Origin: HLUCCA09 sp039822045
GTDB taxonomy: Bacteria; Pseudomonadota; Alphaproteobacteria; Rhodobacterales; Rhodobacteraceae
Assembly: GCA_039822045.1 (NCBI GenBank)
Contig: JBCBMY010000011.1
Span: forward strand, 1 to 64,000
DNA length: 64,000 nucleotides
Reading direction: 5' to 3'
The position numbers and the translations under genes are program-made. Every line of letters starts with the position of its first letter. Position 1 is the first letter of the stretch. Of the stretch, positions 1 through 9,439 are shown piece after piece. Below the pieces are notes generated by a model. The model made no database searches. It saw only the letters and a program-made list of their open reading frames with translations, and was not told the DNA's origin.

Positions 1-308
1 CGCATTCATCGCTCGACGGGCAAACACCCGATCAGGCATATCTCAACCCGTCGCGACCAATCCCAGTGGCGGCATAACCGAGCGGGAAACCCACTTAGAA
101 AGCAGCTCGAAACTCTTCAAATGAACTGATCCACCTCTGTCCCCGTATCGGGAATACTCTGCAGCGGCAGTATGGGTGCTACTACCCGGGCACCCAAAGC
201 CACTCGCATCAGAATGAGTGGAGTGAACACACTTTCTGCCCCTGACGTGAGCCGCGCGAGCCCGCTTGACGTGCCGGCACGCGCAGAGGGTCGAAGTGGC
301 TCCTGAAA
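1..308. other. Gene-free left edge
   Basis: No convincing coding region, RNA gene or repeat is visible here. The only open frame entering it is a short minus-strand frame of low-complexity basic residues. The stretch lies downstream of the minus-strand FG-GAP gene. Confidence 0.5.
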
Positions 309-1820
309 CTAAGGAGAGTAGTAGTTCCAGTTTTGACGGATCCGACGGTATGCTTGCTGTTCCCAGAGCCGGTCATACGGAAGTTCACCTGCAGCATCCT
401 CGTTCCAGAACACCTTTATGACGGACCCGCCATCTTGCGATTCCAAAACCATGAGTTCCTCACGAGCGTCCCCCGCGACATCGGCGGCGTAGGTCCGGGC
501 TGCCTCGGTCGGCCAGACGCGGAGGAACCGCCCGTTCATGGCGTCGACAAGCGCAATCTGACCGTCGAGATGTCGCTCGGTCACGAACAGGAGTTGCCGG
601 CCCGATCCGTCCCAGTGAACCGGCCTCGCAATATCAATCCCGTACTCTCCCCTGCGGTGGCTTCTGCCGCCACGGAAATCAACGCGGGCCCAATCAGCAA
701 ATCGCGCGAGGATATTTGCTTTGGGATCGGCTCGGCAGTCGCCGACATGACACCATCCCGGCGGAGCCGTTTGGCGGACCGACCACGATGCGATGACCTC
801 GCCAGTTCCACTGATCACCCAAGGGTGGTTGCCGCAGGACGATCGCGCGAAGACCTCCAGGCCCTCTCGCGTAATGTCGAAGTCGCCCACCGCGAGCTTG
901 TCCGGATCTTCACCGTACCGGCACTCCCCGATCGCCCAGATCCCACCGGGTTCGTGGTACGTGGCCCAGCCTCTGCCTGCGGTACCGAGCACGGTTGTCT
1001 CCTGGTTCCCCCGCTGCTCGCCAAGCACAATCTCGAGACCCGGCTCGGGAAGCAGATCACCGACGGCGAGACTGTCGACGGCGTCGATCCGCGTGCCTTC
1101 TCTTGCCGCGTCTGCAATCGGCGTGCCTTCGTGGTTGAGGAGTATGGGCCCAAGCACCTCGTCGCGGCCGTCGCCATCAAGGTCGATGGTCCGCACCATG
1201 CTGTGTTCGACCCCCCACCAGTCCGTGACGTGCCAAAGCGTTTCGCCAGTCTCGAGATTGATCGCGCGAAGCTCGCGCTGGCTGTACTGAAGAACGGCAT
1301 CACGCTCGCCCTCGCCGCGCAGATCCGCGATGGTAAGTGCCAATGCGCCCGGAAAACTGAACTGCCGCTCAATTTCTCCCGTTCGCCCGTCTCGGATGAT
1401 CAGGGTCCCGTCAAAGAGTAGATAGGCCACCTCAGTCCAACCGTCGCCGTCTACATCACCGGCAATCGCGCCTGGTGCGTGGAGCCCAGGGTATCCCGAG
1501 CCACGGTCCGCGCGATCAAGAGAAATGTCGTCGTACACGTGCCAGAGCGGCTCTCCCGCGCCGGTCATTGTGGCGACATGACCCGGAGATGTGACGACGA
1601 AGTCCATCCGTCCATCCCCGGTAAGATCGTGAGCGAAAAACGCTCCCAATCCTTTAGCATCGATCGGGATGTCGAGTTCGAAGATCATCGGGTTTTCTGG
1701 ATAGGGGTCGGCAGATACACCGTTGGTCCCGTTCGGACCTGATGCTGTTTCCGCAGGCACAGGAGCGGACCACAGGGCCAAAGTCAGAACGCTCATCGCA
1801 ATGACAACGGTTCGACGCAC
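309..1820 (-). CDS. Exported FG-GAP/VCBS repeat protein
   Basis: Probably a secreted or periplasmic beta-propeller-like protein; its ligand is unknown. The start chosen is a GTG at 1820, because translation then opens with VRR, a hydrophobic stretch and a cleavage-like VPA-ET site, a good Sec signal peptide; the frame stays open further upstream. The mature part carries repeated calcium-type loops such as DLTGDGRMDF, DVDGDGWTEV and DLDGDGRDEV, typical of FG-GAP/VCBS (integrin alpha-like) repeats. No enzymatic motif is visible. It stands alone, with gene-poor DNA on both sides. The family call is fairly safe; the function is not. Confidence 0.8.
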   Translation of the reverse strand: MRRTVVIAMSVLTLALWSAPVPAETASGPNGTNGVSADPYPENPMIFELDIPIDAKGLGAFFAHDLTGDGRMDFVVTSPGHVATMTGAGEPLWHVYDDISLDRADRGSGYPGLHAPGAIAGDVDGDGWTEVAYLLFDGTLIIRDGRTGEIERQFSFPGALALTIADLRGEGERDAVLQYSQRELRAINLETGETLWHVTDWWGVEHSMVRTIDLDGDGRDEVLGPILLNHEGTPIADAAREGTRIDAVDSLAVGDLLPEPGLEIVLGEQRGNQETTVLGTAGRGWATYHEPGGIWAIGECRYGEDPDKLAVGDFDITREGLEVFARSSCGNHPWVISGTGEVIASWSVRQTAPPGWCHVGDCRADPKANILARFADWARVDFRGGRSHRRGEYGIDIARPVHWDGSGRQLLFVTERHLDGQIALVDAMNGRFLRVWPTEAARTYAADVAGDAREELMVLESQDGGSVIKVFWNEDAAGELPYDRLWEQQAYRRIRQNWNYYSP

Positions 1821-2459
1821 CTCGGGCAATGCATGACAAAGCGTCGCCGCGTGAGAGGTCTCTGAAATCCGGGGGCTACTCCAAGCCATTTGCGCCACTC
1901 GCAGAAGAAACTGTTTCACCCTTGGTCAGGAAATCTGGCTCAGGGCCAGATCCGAGCAAAGCCATGGGGATCATTGCACTGTGGGAACAAGACCGCAAAG
2001 GCTTCAACCGCAGCGATTGACAGCGAGGCCCGCGTTACAAACAGATCCGCCGTCCGCTGCGGGTTAGCGTTCGTGGGCCCGACAAACGCCAATCCCGGGG
2101 ACGCGCCGGAGCAGCCATTGACGGGCCTGAGCGCCCGTCTTAGGCCGAGTGCAGCATTTTGGGGCGCAACGGCTGCGGCAACGTCGCCGGTGCGGAACTG
2201 AGACCTTCCTCTGGCCAAACTCCCGGGTGTGATCAGAGGGCCGAGCTGCGGGTTCTCACAAGTTGACTGCCTCAAATTCATCCGAGCTCAACCGAGGAGT
2301 TTGGTCCGAGAGCTCCGATTTGGGTCCGCCATGCATCGTCGCGACCTCTTTGTCGTAAGCAGTTTGCTAAGAGCAGTCGCGCGTCGGCTGCTCCCGCGCC
2401 ATGTTGACAGCTCACCGCCTGCTGGCTCTATTCACCGCAGCGGCAGGATCACATTGAAG
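1821..2459. other. Gene-poor intergenic region
   Basis: No frame here looks like a protein. A 23-nt near-palindrome at 2067-2089 (GCGTTCGTGGGCCCGACAAACGC) could form a short hairpin. The open frame of the next gene extends back to 2229, but its N-terminal 77 residues look like translated intergenic DNA. Confidence 0.45.
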
Positions 2460-4898
2460 ATGCACGATTTTCACAAGGACCTCGCGGATCACTTGGGGTG
2501 TGATGAAGCGCGGCTGCGCCCCGTAGTCTGGACACACGGTCGACGGATCCCTGGAACGCTCTTTGTGCGCGGGGGCGCGCTGCGCGGCGCATTCGGCGAC
2601 CAAGCAAATGCGGTGCTTCGATCAATGCTGATCCGAACGGCCGGCGCGCCTGAGATCACGCGCGTGATACTCAGTCGTCTGCACCTTCGCGGAGGCCTCA
2701 ACCTTGCGATCCAGAACCCCCAGCTGACTGTATTCTTTCACCGCTGCCGAATTGGCGGCCGGCTCGATCTTGGGACGTCGCGCTTTGGGAGATTGCGCCT
2801 AGAGCGCACGTCCCTTAGCAGCCTCTCCGCAGATGGTCTGGACCTTGCTCATGAGTTGCGGCTCAACCGGGTTTCGGTTGACCGGTCAATGGCGCTGAAG
2901 GCGGCAAAGATCGGCGGTGACATGGTGATCTCTGCGACGCGCCTGTGGCGCCCGGGCGAAACACCCAAGCCTGGCCAAGGGCCGGACGCAGCGCTCTTTG
3001 CACCGGGATTGGACGTTGCGGGCTCTCTGGTGCTGGGGCCGGCCACGGCAGTGCGCAACCATGTCGTGATCGACGGCGCGCACATCAAGCAGAAACTGGT
3101 GCTGGCCGGGTTCCGTCTTGGCCTCGACGATCCGCGCGTTGGTCCAAAGCTGTTCCGTGGCCATGGGATCCGCGTCGACGAAACCGCAATCGTCGCGCCG
3201 ATGAGCTATGCCAGACGACGGATCGGCGATTTCGAAGGCGGACCGGTTGAGAGCTCGGGCAGCAGCACGACAATGTACGGTGCGCTTGATCTGCAATCGG
3301 CCGTGTTTGGCGAAGACGTGGTTTTCTCCCAATCCCAGATCCAGACCCGTCCAATCGTGCTCCCCCGGACCTACCCGCCCGAGAAGGTTGCGCAGCTTTC
3401 TTTCGACACCAAACCTCGGAACGCACTGGTCATCGACGGGTTTCCAGACATCGCGATCCACCTTCGCGGCGCCAAGGTGGAGGGCCGGATTTACCTGAAT
3501 GGCAGCCGCATTCTCGGCCAAGTGGATGCGACCAACACCGAGATCGGCAGCGACCTGATTTGCGACGCGGCAGAGATCTTTGCCTTTACCAGCGCTGCCC
3601 TCCGTATGGGCGGGGCGCGCATCGGCGGGACCATCTTCCTCGGTCAACGGGAAAACAGGGCCCATGATATCAGCGGCCAAGAGACCCGTATTGCAGGGCG
3701 GGTCAGGCTAAAACACGCCCAAATCGACGAAGACCTGAGCATGTCGGGATGTATCTTTTATCCCTCGCGTGCGGGCTCGGGGCTTGATGTCCGAAACGCC
3801 AAGATTGGCGGAACCCTGAACCTCCCGGTACAGGAACCCTACTCGGGACCGAACTTCTCCTACATTCCGGGCGATGCCAGCGTTCCATCGAGCGGGCAGG
3901 GAAAGCAGTCCAGGCCGCGTGAGCTTGCACAAGAGGTTATGCGGCTTGATGGGGCCGAAGTTCAAAGCCTGTCGTTCCATGACGAGCGCTCTTGGCCCGA
4001 CGGCACGGTCTGTACTCTTGCTGGCTTCACCTACCGGCTGCGGTCCCCAGAGGTGGCCAAGATCCGCACGCTCTTTGGCGTCTGCGAGCGGTCCCACGGC
4101 GCGCCGCACAACTTCGTTGCGCAGCCTTTCGCGCATCTGGCGGAAGAGGCCGCTCGCAATGGCGACTTGGCTGAGAGCAAGGATATTCTGATCCGTCTGG
4201 AGTCGTTTCGCGGGCGTGCCCATCGGGAATACGAACGCGAAGCGATAGAGGTCGCCAGCGCACGTCAGAGTGAGAAGGACCGCGTCGCGCGCGGGGAGGC
4301 AAAGGAACAGTTCCGGCGAGTCCGAACGGCTGCAGAGGGTCTCCCCCGATGGCGTCGGCCGGCGCAGGTTGGGCCGGCCTGGATAGGGCTCTGGTGGGGC
4401 CTGTCTTGGATCTGGCTTCGCGGCGCCCTCCGCAGGGGATGGCGCGGCGCTGCCTACGCGGTCCGCCAACGATCTGTCAGATCGGTTCGCGGGATCTACC
4501 GCCTCACCGGCTACGGCCACCGGCCGCAATATGTCGTGTTCTTGTTGTTGGCGGGCTACATCGGACTGGTTATTGGCCTCTACGTGATGGGCGGCGAAGA
4601 GCTTTTCGTACCCACCAATCTGAGCCTGTTGACGAACACAGAATACATCGAGAATTGCAGTTTGCCCGTCGGGTACCGCGCTTTCATCCTGCCGTGGTTC
4701 GCCTTCGATACGATCATTCCCTTTGTTGATGTCGGGATGCAGTCCCACTGGCAGATCGGCGATCGCCCCTGCGACAGTGTGGAAACGGGTGTTGGGAAGC
4801 TCCGAACCGGATGGCTGCTGGTCACGCTCGGCCGCAGCTTCGGCTGGGTCTGCGCAACCCTCGTGGTCGCCTCGGTGACCTCCGTCGTCAAGAAATGA
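2460..4898 (+). CDS. Beta-solenoid membrane protein of unknown function
   Basis: An 812-residue protein, not assigned to a named family. From about residue 60 to 480 it is built of irregular short repeats with alternating hydrophobics and a recurring IGG/IGS turn (RIGGRLDLG, KIGGDMVIS, EIGSDLICDA, RIGGTIFLG, KIGGTLNLP), the signature of a right-handed beta-solenoid as in pentapeptide-like proteins. A charged helical region follows (about 560-610), then a basic tryptophan-rich stretch and hydrophobic segments near 685-707, 745-760 and the C-terminus, suggesting a membrane anchor. I chose the ATG at 2460 because GGCAGGA precedes it and the upstream extension (frame open from 2229) lacks repeat character. 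It is a lone gene. Confidence 0.72.
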   Translation: MHDFHKDLADHLGCDEARLRPVVWTHGRRIPGTLFVRGGALRGAFGDQANAVLRSMLIRTAGAPEITRVILSRLHLRGGLNLAIQNPQLTVFFHRCRIGGRLDLGTSRFGRLRLERTSLSSLSADGLDLAHELRLNRVSVDRSMALKAAKIGGDMVISATRLWRPGETPKPGQGPDAALFAPGLDVAGSLVLGPATAVRNHVVIDGAHIKQKLVLAGFRLGLDDPRVGPKLFRGHGIRVDETAIVAPMSYARRRIGDFEGGPVESSGSSTTMYGALDLQSAVFGEDVVFSQSQIQTRPIVLPRTYPPEKVAQLSFDTKPRNALVIDGFPDIAIHLRGAKVEGRIYLNGSRILGQVDATNTEIGSDLICDAAEIFAFTSAALRMGGARIGGTIFLGQRENRAHDISGQETRIAGRVRLKHAQIDEDLSMSGCIFYPSRAGSGLDVRNAKIGGTLNLPVQEPYSGPNFSYIPGDASVPSSGQGKQSRPRELAQEVMRLDGAEVQSLSFHDERSWPDGTVCTLAGFTYRLRSPEVAKIRTLFGVCERSHGAPHNFVAQPFAHLAEEAARNGDLAESKDILIRLESFRGRAHREYEREAIEVASARQSEKDRVARGEAKEQFRRVRTAAEGLPRWRRPAQVGPAWIGLWWGLSWIWLRGALRRGWRGAAYAVRQRSVRSVRGIYRLTGYGHRPQYVVFLLLAGYIGLVIGLYVMGGEELFVPTNLSLLTNTEYIENCSLPVGYRAFILPWFAFDTIIPFVDVGMQSHWQIGDRPCDSVETGVGKLRTGWLLVTLGRSFGWVCATLVVASVTSVVKK

Positions 4899-5342
4899 CG
4901 TGGGTATAAGCCGTCGGCGCCCGCCGAACGCGCCGGCAAAAGGGGGCGGCCATGCAGATGGCAGTCGCGAAGCCGTCCGCTTCCCGCGGAAGCGTTGCAT
5001 GTGCGGATCGAGTTCCTTTTCTTTGGGTCGCGAACGACCGATGTCCGGAACGCTGGTCGCAACCCTGGGCCACCGGCGATGCGCTCGAAAATGCGACTTC
5101 GGGTTGGCGCGCAAGCAAGGTTGCGGTCTCCGAACGCACCGGAGACTGGAGCGGTTTAGGGCGCAAGCAACTTGGGGCACAATGGCCCGACACGGGACCG
5201 GTAGTGGTTCCCCGAGTAGCCGCCTGAGCCCTCCCGGCCGCGCGCCCAATGTGGGACGAAGGGAAAACCGTCTCTGCCAGGAGAGACCGGTTTGCGACTT
5301 CGTCCGCGTGTTCACTGCGGTGTGGCTCTCAGGTTGCGTGGA
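4899..5342. other. Gene-poor convergent intergenic region
   Basis: The region lies between convergent genes. A 182-residue plus-strand frame spans it but has no domain-like pattern. Apart from the hairpin near 5264-5293 nothing is recognised. Confidence 0.45.
5264..5293. terminator. Possible terminator hairpin
   Basis: AAAACCGTCTCT at 5264-5275 pairs with AGAGACCGGTTT at 5282-5293 across a 6-nt loop, with one bulged base. It lies between the convergent beta-solenoid gene and the TRAP dctM gene, so it could end transcription from either side. There is no long T tract. Confidence 0.4.
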
Positions 5343-6653
5343 TCACCAGCCAATCGCCTTGGGCAGCCACGTCGCAATTGCCGGGAAGTTGAATAGCAGC
5401 ACAAGCGCCGTCAGCTGGATCCCGATGAACGGCAGGACGCCCGTATAGATCATTTTGGTCGTCACTTGCGGAGGAGCAGCGCCTTTCAGGAAGAACAGGG
5501 CCCAGCCAAACGGAGGAGTGAGAAAGGATGTTTGCAGGTTCAGCGCGATAAGTGCTGCGAGCCAGATCATGTCGGTGCCAAGAGCCACGAAGAACGGAAG
5601 GAGCAGCGGCAGCGCGATATAGCTGATCTCGATCCATTCCAGAAAGAAGCCGAGCACGAACAGCAGCAGCATCAGGAAGATCAACGCACCTGTCTCTCCC
5701 CCGGGCAAGAGCGCAAGCGTGTCCTTGACGAGGTCTTCGCCCTGGAGCCCCCGGAACGCCACGGAGAAGACCTGAGCTGCGATCAGAATGAAAAAGATCA
5801 TCGCCGAGATGCGCAGCGCGCTCTTCGCCGCGTCCCAGATCATGGTCAGGTTGAGGCGTCCATAAAGGGCCGCGATGGCGATCGACAGCGCGGCCCCGAC
5901 GCCGGCGGCCTCGGTCGGTGCTGCTAGGCCTCCAATGATGGTGCCGAGCACCCCACCGACCAGAAGAAGGGGTGGCGCGAGCGCCTTGACGGCCTTGATC
6001 GCGAGCTCTCTGCCTGCAATCTCCGCGCGCTCCACGGCGGGGATGGGGGGCATCAAGTCGGGCCTCAGCCGGCCAACAATCAGGATAAGCCCGATATAGA
6101 GGCCCGCGAGCATGAGCCCCGGCACCATGGCAGCGGCAAAGAGCGTTCCAACGCTCTCACCCATGATGTCTGCCAGAAGGATGAGAACGAGGGAAGGCGG
6201 AATGATCTGCCCCAGCGTGCCCGACGCACATATCGCGCCCGCCGAGAGACCTGGGCTGTAATTGCGCCTCAGCAGCACGGGCATGGTGAGCATCGTCAAC
6301 GTGACGACGGTCGCACCGACGATACCGGTCGAGGCCCCCATCAGCACACCGACCACGATCAAGGCGATGGCCATCCCGCCATTGAGCCGTCCCGAAAGTC
6401 GCCCCACGACTTCCAGCATGTCCTCGGCCACGCGGCTCCTTTCGAGCATGACGCCCATGTAGACAAAGAGAGGAATTGCCAGGAATTCGTACTTCGTGAC
6501 GACGCCGTAGATCCGCGCGGGCACGAGGTTGAACAGGAAGTCCCCGAACCCCATCCAACCGAACACGAACCCTGCGACGGCTATTCCGATCCCGACGGGC
6601 ATGCCGATGAGCAAGAAAAACATGAACCCCAGGATCATATAGATGGCGAGCAT
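5343..6653 (-). CDS. TRAP transporter large permease (DctM type)
   Basis: The 12-TM ion-coupled permease of a tripartite ATP-independent periplasmic transporter, in the inner membrane. The 436-residue length is typical. Family-like motifs include the GMPVGIGIAVAGF N-terminal helix, GASTGIVGATVVTLTML, ASGTLGQIIPPSLVLI and the C-terminal TPPFGWALFFLKG. The start at 6653 follows a GGTGGAGGAC ribosome-binding site; the longer open frame to 6704 is not supported. It is the last gene of dctP-dctQ-dctM and starts 10 nt after dctQ ends. The substrate is set by the binding protein, here TakP-like. Confidence 0.93.
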   Translation of the reverse strand: MLAIYMILGFMFFLLIGMPVGIGIAVAGFVFGWMGFGDFLFNLVPARIYGVVTKYEFLAIPLFVYMGVMLERSRVAEDMLEVVGRLSGRLNGGMAIALIVVGVLMGASTGIVGATVVTLTMLTMPVLLRRNYSPGLSAGAICASGTLGQIIPPSLVLILLADIMGESVGTLFAAAMVPGLMLAGLYIGLILIVGRLRPDLMPPIPAVERAEIAGRELAIKAVKALAPPLLLVGGVLGTIIGGLAAPTEAAGVGAALSIAIAALYGRLNLTMIWDAAKSALRISAMIFFILIAAQVFSVAFRGLQGEDLVKDTLALLPGGETGALIFLMLLLFVLGFFLEWIEISYIALPLLLPFFVALGTDMIWLAALIALNLQTSFLTPPFGWALFFLKGAAPPQVTTKMIYTGVLPFIGIQLTALVLLFNFPAIATWLPKAIGW

Positions 6654-6663
6654 GTCCTCCACC

Positions 6664-7170
6664 TTAGGCCCCCTTCGACAGGGCGGCGGCGTGCCGGATC
6701 GCATTGGCGATGCATTGCAGCCCGAAAAGCGCGAACGCGACGGGGATCATGGCCTTGACCACATATCGCGCTGGCAACCCGCCTGGGTCCGGAGAGCCCT
6801 CGCGGATGGACCAGGCACTGTCGACGAAGCCTTGGGAATACTTGATAAAGAGCACGGCGATGATCGCACCGCAGATCATCGAGAATAGGTCGAGCACGTG
6901 TTGAGCGCGTGGTCCGAGCTTGTCATAGACCATGTCCACCCGCACATGACCCCGTTCCAGCATCAAAACGGTGATGCCCAAAAGCGCGATCGGCGCCATG
7001 ACGTGCCACTCGAGTTCCTGCATCCAAACCGGGCTCGCGCCGACGATGTAGCGCCCGAATACGTTGAAGAAGACGAGAGCGATCAGCAGAAGCAGGAGTG
7101 CGGCGGCCAGCCTGCCGGCGGCTTTGGTGATCGCATCGATCAAGTCGGCGATCCGGAGTGCGGTAGTCAT
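6664..7170 (-). CDS. TRAP transporter small permease (DctQ type)
   Basis: The 4-TM small membrane subunit that pairs with DctM. It has 168 residues from the chosen ATG (MTTALRI). Hydrophobic segments lie near residues 20-40, 55-75, 95-118 and 138-158, with the usual W-x-E-L-E-W after TM2 (VWMQELEWHV). It is in one operon with the large permease downstream and the binding protein upstream, and is separated from the binding protein by a strong hairpin. Confidence 0.88.
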   Translation of the reverse strand: MTTALRIADLIDAITKAAGRLAAALLLLLIALVFFNVFGRYIVGASPVWMQELEWHVMAPIALLGITVLMLERGHVRVDMVYDKLGPRAQHVLDLFSMICGAIIAVLFIKYSQGFVDSAWSIREGSPDPGGLPARYVVKAMIPVAFALFGLQCIANAIRHAAALSKGA

Positions 7171-7195
7171 GAAGTGTCTTTCGAGAAGCAAGAAA

Positions 7196-7220
7196 GGCAG
7201 CGCCCGGGTCGGGCGCTGCC
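7196..7220 (-). terminator. Attenuator hairpin between dctP and dctQ
   Basis: Perfect 11-bp stem (GGCAGCGCCCG / CGGGCGCTGCC) with a 3-nt loop. In the direction of transcription it is followed by TTTCTTGCTTCT. It sits just after the binding-protein stop codon and before dctQ. A partial terminator or mRNA-stabilising hairpin here would give more binding protein than permease. Confidence 0.6.
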
Positions 7221-7245
7221 AGCTTTGTCAGGTCACGTGCCGCGA

Positions 7246-8328
7246 TCAGGCGTTGCGCAGTTCGCTGTGCCAGACCTGCTCCGAGGCGCCGGCCCAGATG
7301 TCGTGCTCGGCCTTGAAGGCGAAGTAGTTCTCCATGACCTTCCGGAACTGCGGGTCGTTCTCGGCAAGTTCGTCATAGACCGGGCCCATCTCCTTTTTGA
7401 GCTCGGCAATCACGTCTGACGGCAGGACCTTCAGGATCGTGCCGCCGGCCTCAAACTCCTTCAGCGCGGCGGCATTGTTTGCCTCTGCCCAGGAGTGGGA
7501 AATGACGTTACAGGCCGCCGCCGCGTTGGTGACGATAGCCTGGAGTTCGTCGCCAAGGGTGTCCCATGCCGCCTTGTTGACGGCGAGTTCCGTCACGGTG
7601 GTCGGCTCGTGCCAGCCGGTCGTGTAGTAGTATTGTGCCGCCGTGTTGAGGCCGAGGATCTTGTCCTGCGCCGGACCCACCCATTCAGCCGCATCGATCA
7701 CGCCGCGCTCGAGCGCGGGGAAGATCTCGCCGCCGGGGAGAAGCTTCACGTCCACGCCGATCCGGGCATAGCCCTTGGCCGCAAGACCTGGGATCCGCAT
7801 CCGAAGGCCGTTCATATCCTCGATGGAGTTGATTTCCTTGTTGAACCAGCCCGTCATCTGAACGCCGGTTGCGCCGATTGGCATTGCAACAAGGCCAAGC
7901 GGTTCGTACGTCTCGTTCCAGAGGTCGATGCCGTCCCCGTTATAGAACCAGGCGTTTTGCCCTTGCGTGGACATGCCGAACGGCACGGCGCCGAAGAACT
8001 GCGCCGCAGGAACCTTGCCGGCTCCGAAATAGCTCACCCAGCCATTCATTTCGACGATGCCCTGACGGACGGCGTCAAAGCCCTCGAACGCAGGCACAAG
8101 CTCGCCGCCGTTGTAGACGGTGATATCGAGCGCTCCGCCCGACATGGCCCGGACGCGATCAGTAAAATCGCTGAGCGACCCAGGACCTGTGGAGTAGAAC
8201 GGCTGGCCCGGAGGAAACGCGGTCGTCATTTTCCAGCTGATGGTCTGTGCACGCGCAACGGTGGGCGCTGCGAGTGCAGTCGCTGCGGTGCCAACGCTGG
8301 CAGTCGTCAGAAATTTGCGGCGGTCCAT
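7246..8328 (-). CDS. TRAP transporter substrate-binding protein, TakP-like
   Basis: Periplasmic solute receptor of the TRAP system, 360 residues. The N-terminus (DRRKFLTTAS..ALAAP..ARAQ) is a Tat-type signal peptide. The body resembles the Rhodobacter TakP 2-oxoacid receptor: ELVPAFEGFDAV, VPFGMSTQGQNAW, GVQMTGWFNKEI, RMRIPG (Arg178) and AAEWVGP (Glu215-Trp216), positions used for carboxylate and cation binding in that group. The ligand is therefore likely a 2-oxo acid or related monocarboxylate; this is inferred. First gene of the operon, divergent from the PuuE-like deacetylase gene. Confidence 0.9.
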   Translation of the reverse strand: MDRRKFLTTASVGTAATALAAPTVARAQTISWKMTTAFPPGQPFYSTGPGSLSDFTDRVRAMSGGALDITVYNGGELVPAFEGFDAVRQGIVEMNGWVSYFGAGKVPAAQFFGAVPFGMSTQGQNAWFYNGDGIDLWNETYEPLGLVAMPIGATGVQMTGWFNKEINSIEDMNGLRMRIPGLAAKGYARIGVDVKLLPGGEIFPALERGVIDAAEWVGPAQDKILGLNTAAQYYYTTGWHEPTTVTELAVNKAAWDTLGDELQAIVTNAAAACNVISHSWAEANNAAALKEFEAGGTILKVLPSDVIAELKKEMGPVYDELAENDPQFRKVMENYFAFKAEHDIWAGASEQVWHSELRNA

Positions 8329-8557
8329 GCCACTCCCCTTTGGTTCTTGCGGTTATCCGTTGTCCAAGGGCTAGGGCGCCCCCCGCGCTCGCCCAGAAAC
8401 CTGTATGCGAAATGAGACAATTCGAGCGACCTTTCGCGGACATCCCGGAAATTGGCAGGCAACAAGCGGGACGTGTTGAATTTGTGTGCAGGACTCTTTC
8501 CGATCCCCGGGCGAGAAGTTCGGCCAGATGACGCCGCGCGCGACGCAGGAGACAGAC

Positions 8558-9439
8558 ATGCAGACCTTGCCGGGACACGGCCGATACGCCTTCTCCATGA
8601 TTGCGGATCGCCCAGATTTCTCTTGGCCGGAGGGACGCCGGCTAGCGGTGTATCTCGGCATGAACCTTGAATGCTTCGCATTCGGCGAGGGTCTCGGCGC
8701 GGAACTGGCCCCCGGTGGCCCCCAGCCGGACGTCCTGAACTTCGCATGGCGGGACTACGGCAATCGGGTTGGTGCCGTCCGGATGCTCGAGCTTTTCGAC
8801 CGTCTGGAGCTTCCGGTGACGGTGCTTGCAAACTCGATGATGTACGACGCGGCGCCCGGCCTTGTGGAGGCATACGCGGCGCGAGGCCATGAAATTGCGG
8901 GGCACGGGCGCACCAATGCCGAGCGACAGGGCATACTCGACGAAACGGCGGAGCGCGCCCTGATCGCCGAGGCGACCGGCGTACTGACCACGCGACATGG
9001 AGCGGCGCCAAAGGGCTGGCTTGGCCCATGGATCTCTCAGAGCACGACGACGCCCGACCTCCTGCAGGAGGCGGGCTATGCCTACCTCCTGGATTGGTGC
9101 CACGATGACCAGCCGGTGTGGATGACGACCCGCAGTGGGCGCATTCTGTCCGTTCCCTATCCGCAGGAACTCAACGACATTCCGCAGATCGTCGGGCGCA
9201 GGCGGGAGGGGGTCGAATTCGGTGACATGATCTGCGACGCATTCGACGTGATGCTCGAGGAAAGTGTCCGCCGGCCGTTGGTGATGGGGATCGCACTGCA
9301 TGGCTATTTGATGGGGCATCCGCACCGAATAAAGCACCTTGAGCGGGCTCTCAGGCACATACTGAAGGCCGGCGATGCGCGGGTCTGGTGGACGACCGCG
9401 GGGGCGATCAGCGACCACTATCGCGCGCTCGACCTCTGA
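8558..9439 (+). CDS. Polysaccharide deacetylase family protein, PuuE-like
   Basis: A carbohydrate-esterase-4 fold hydrolase of the PuuE/allantoinase-like branch. This branch usually acts on small C-N compounds rather than polysaccharides. Visible hallmarks are MLELFDRLELPVTV near residue 70, the EIAGHGRTN metal-site region near 115, WLGPW near 165 and HGYLMGHPHRI near 260 (compare the HPWLxGxPxR motif of PuuE). The start at 8558 was chosen because GCAGGAG lies 6 nt upstream; an ATG at 8528 is possible. It is divergent from the TRAP operon, so the imported compound and this enzyme may share a pathway. Confidence 0.82.
   Translation: MQTLPGHGRYAFSMIADRPDFSWPEGRRLAVYLGMNLECFAFGEGLGAELAPGGPQPDVLNFAWRDYGNRVGAVRMLELFDRLELPVTVLANSMMYDAAPGLVEAYAARGHEIAGHGRTNAERQGILDETAERALIAEATGVLTTRHGAAPKGWLGPWISQSTTTPDLLQEAGYAYLLDWCHDDQPVWMTTRSGRILSVPYPQELNDIPQIVGRRREGVEFGDMICDAFDVMLEESVRRPLVMGIALHGYLMGHPHRIKHLERALRHILKAGDARVWWTTAGAISDHYRALDL

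Noticed and set aside
333..1421. 362-residue plus-strand open frame
   Set aside because: It is opposite the FG-GAP repeat gene, whose DxDGDG loops make the minus strand the real one.
4900..5448. 182-residue plus-strand frame after the beta-solenoid gene
   Set aside because: It runs into the antisense of the TRAP permease and has no domain-like features.
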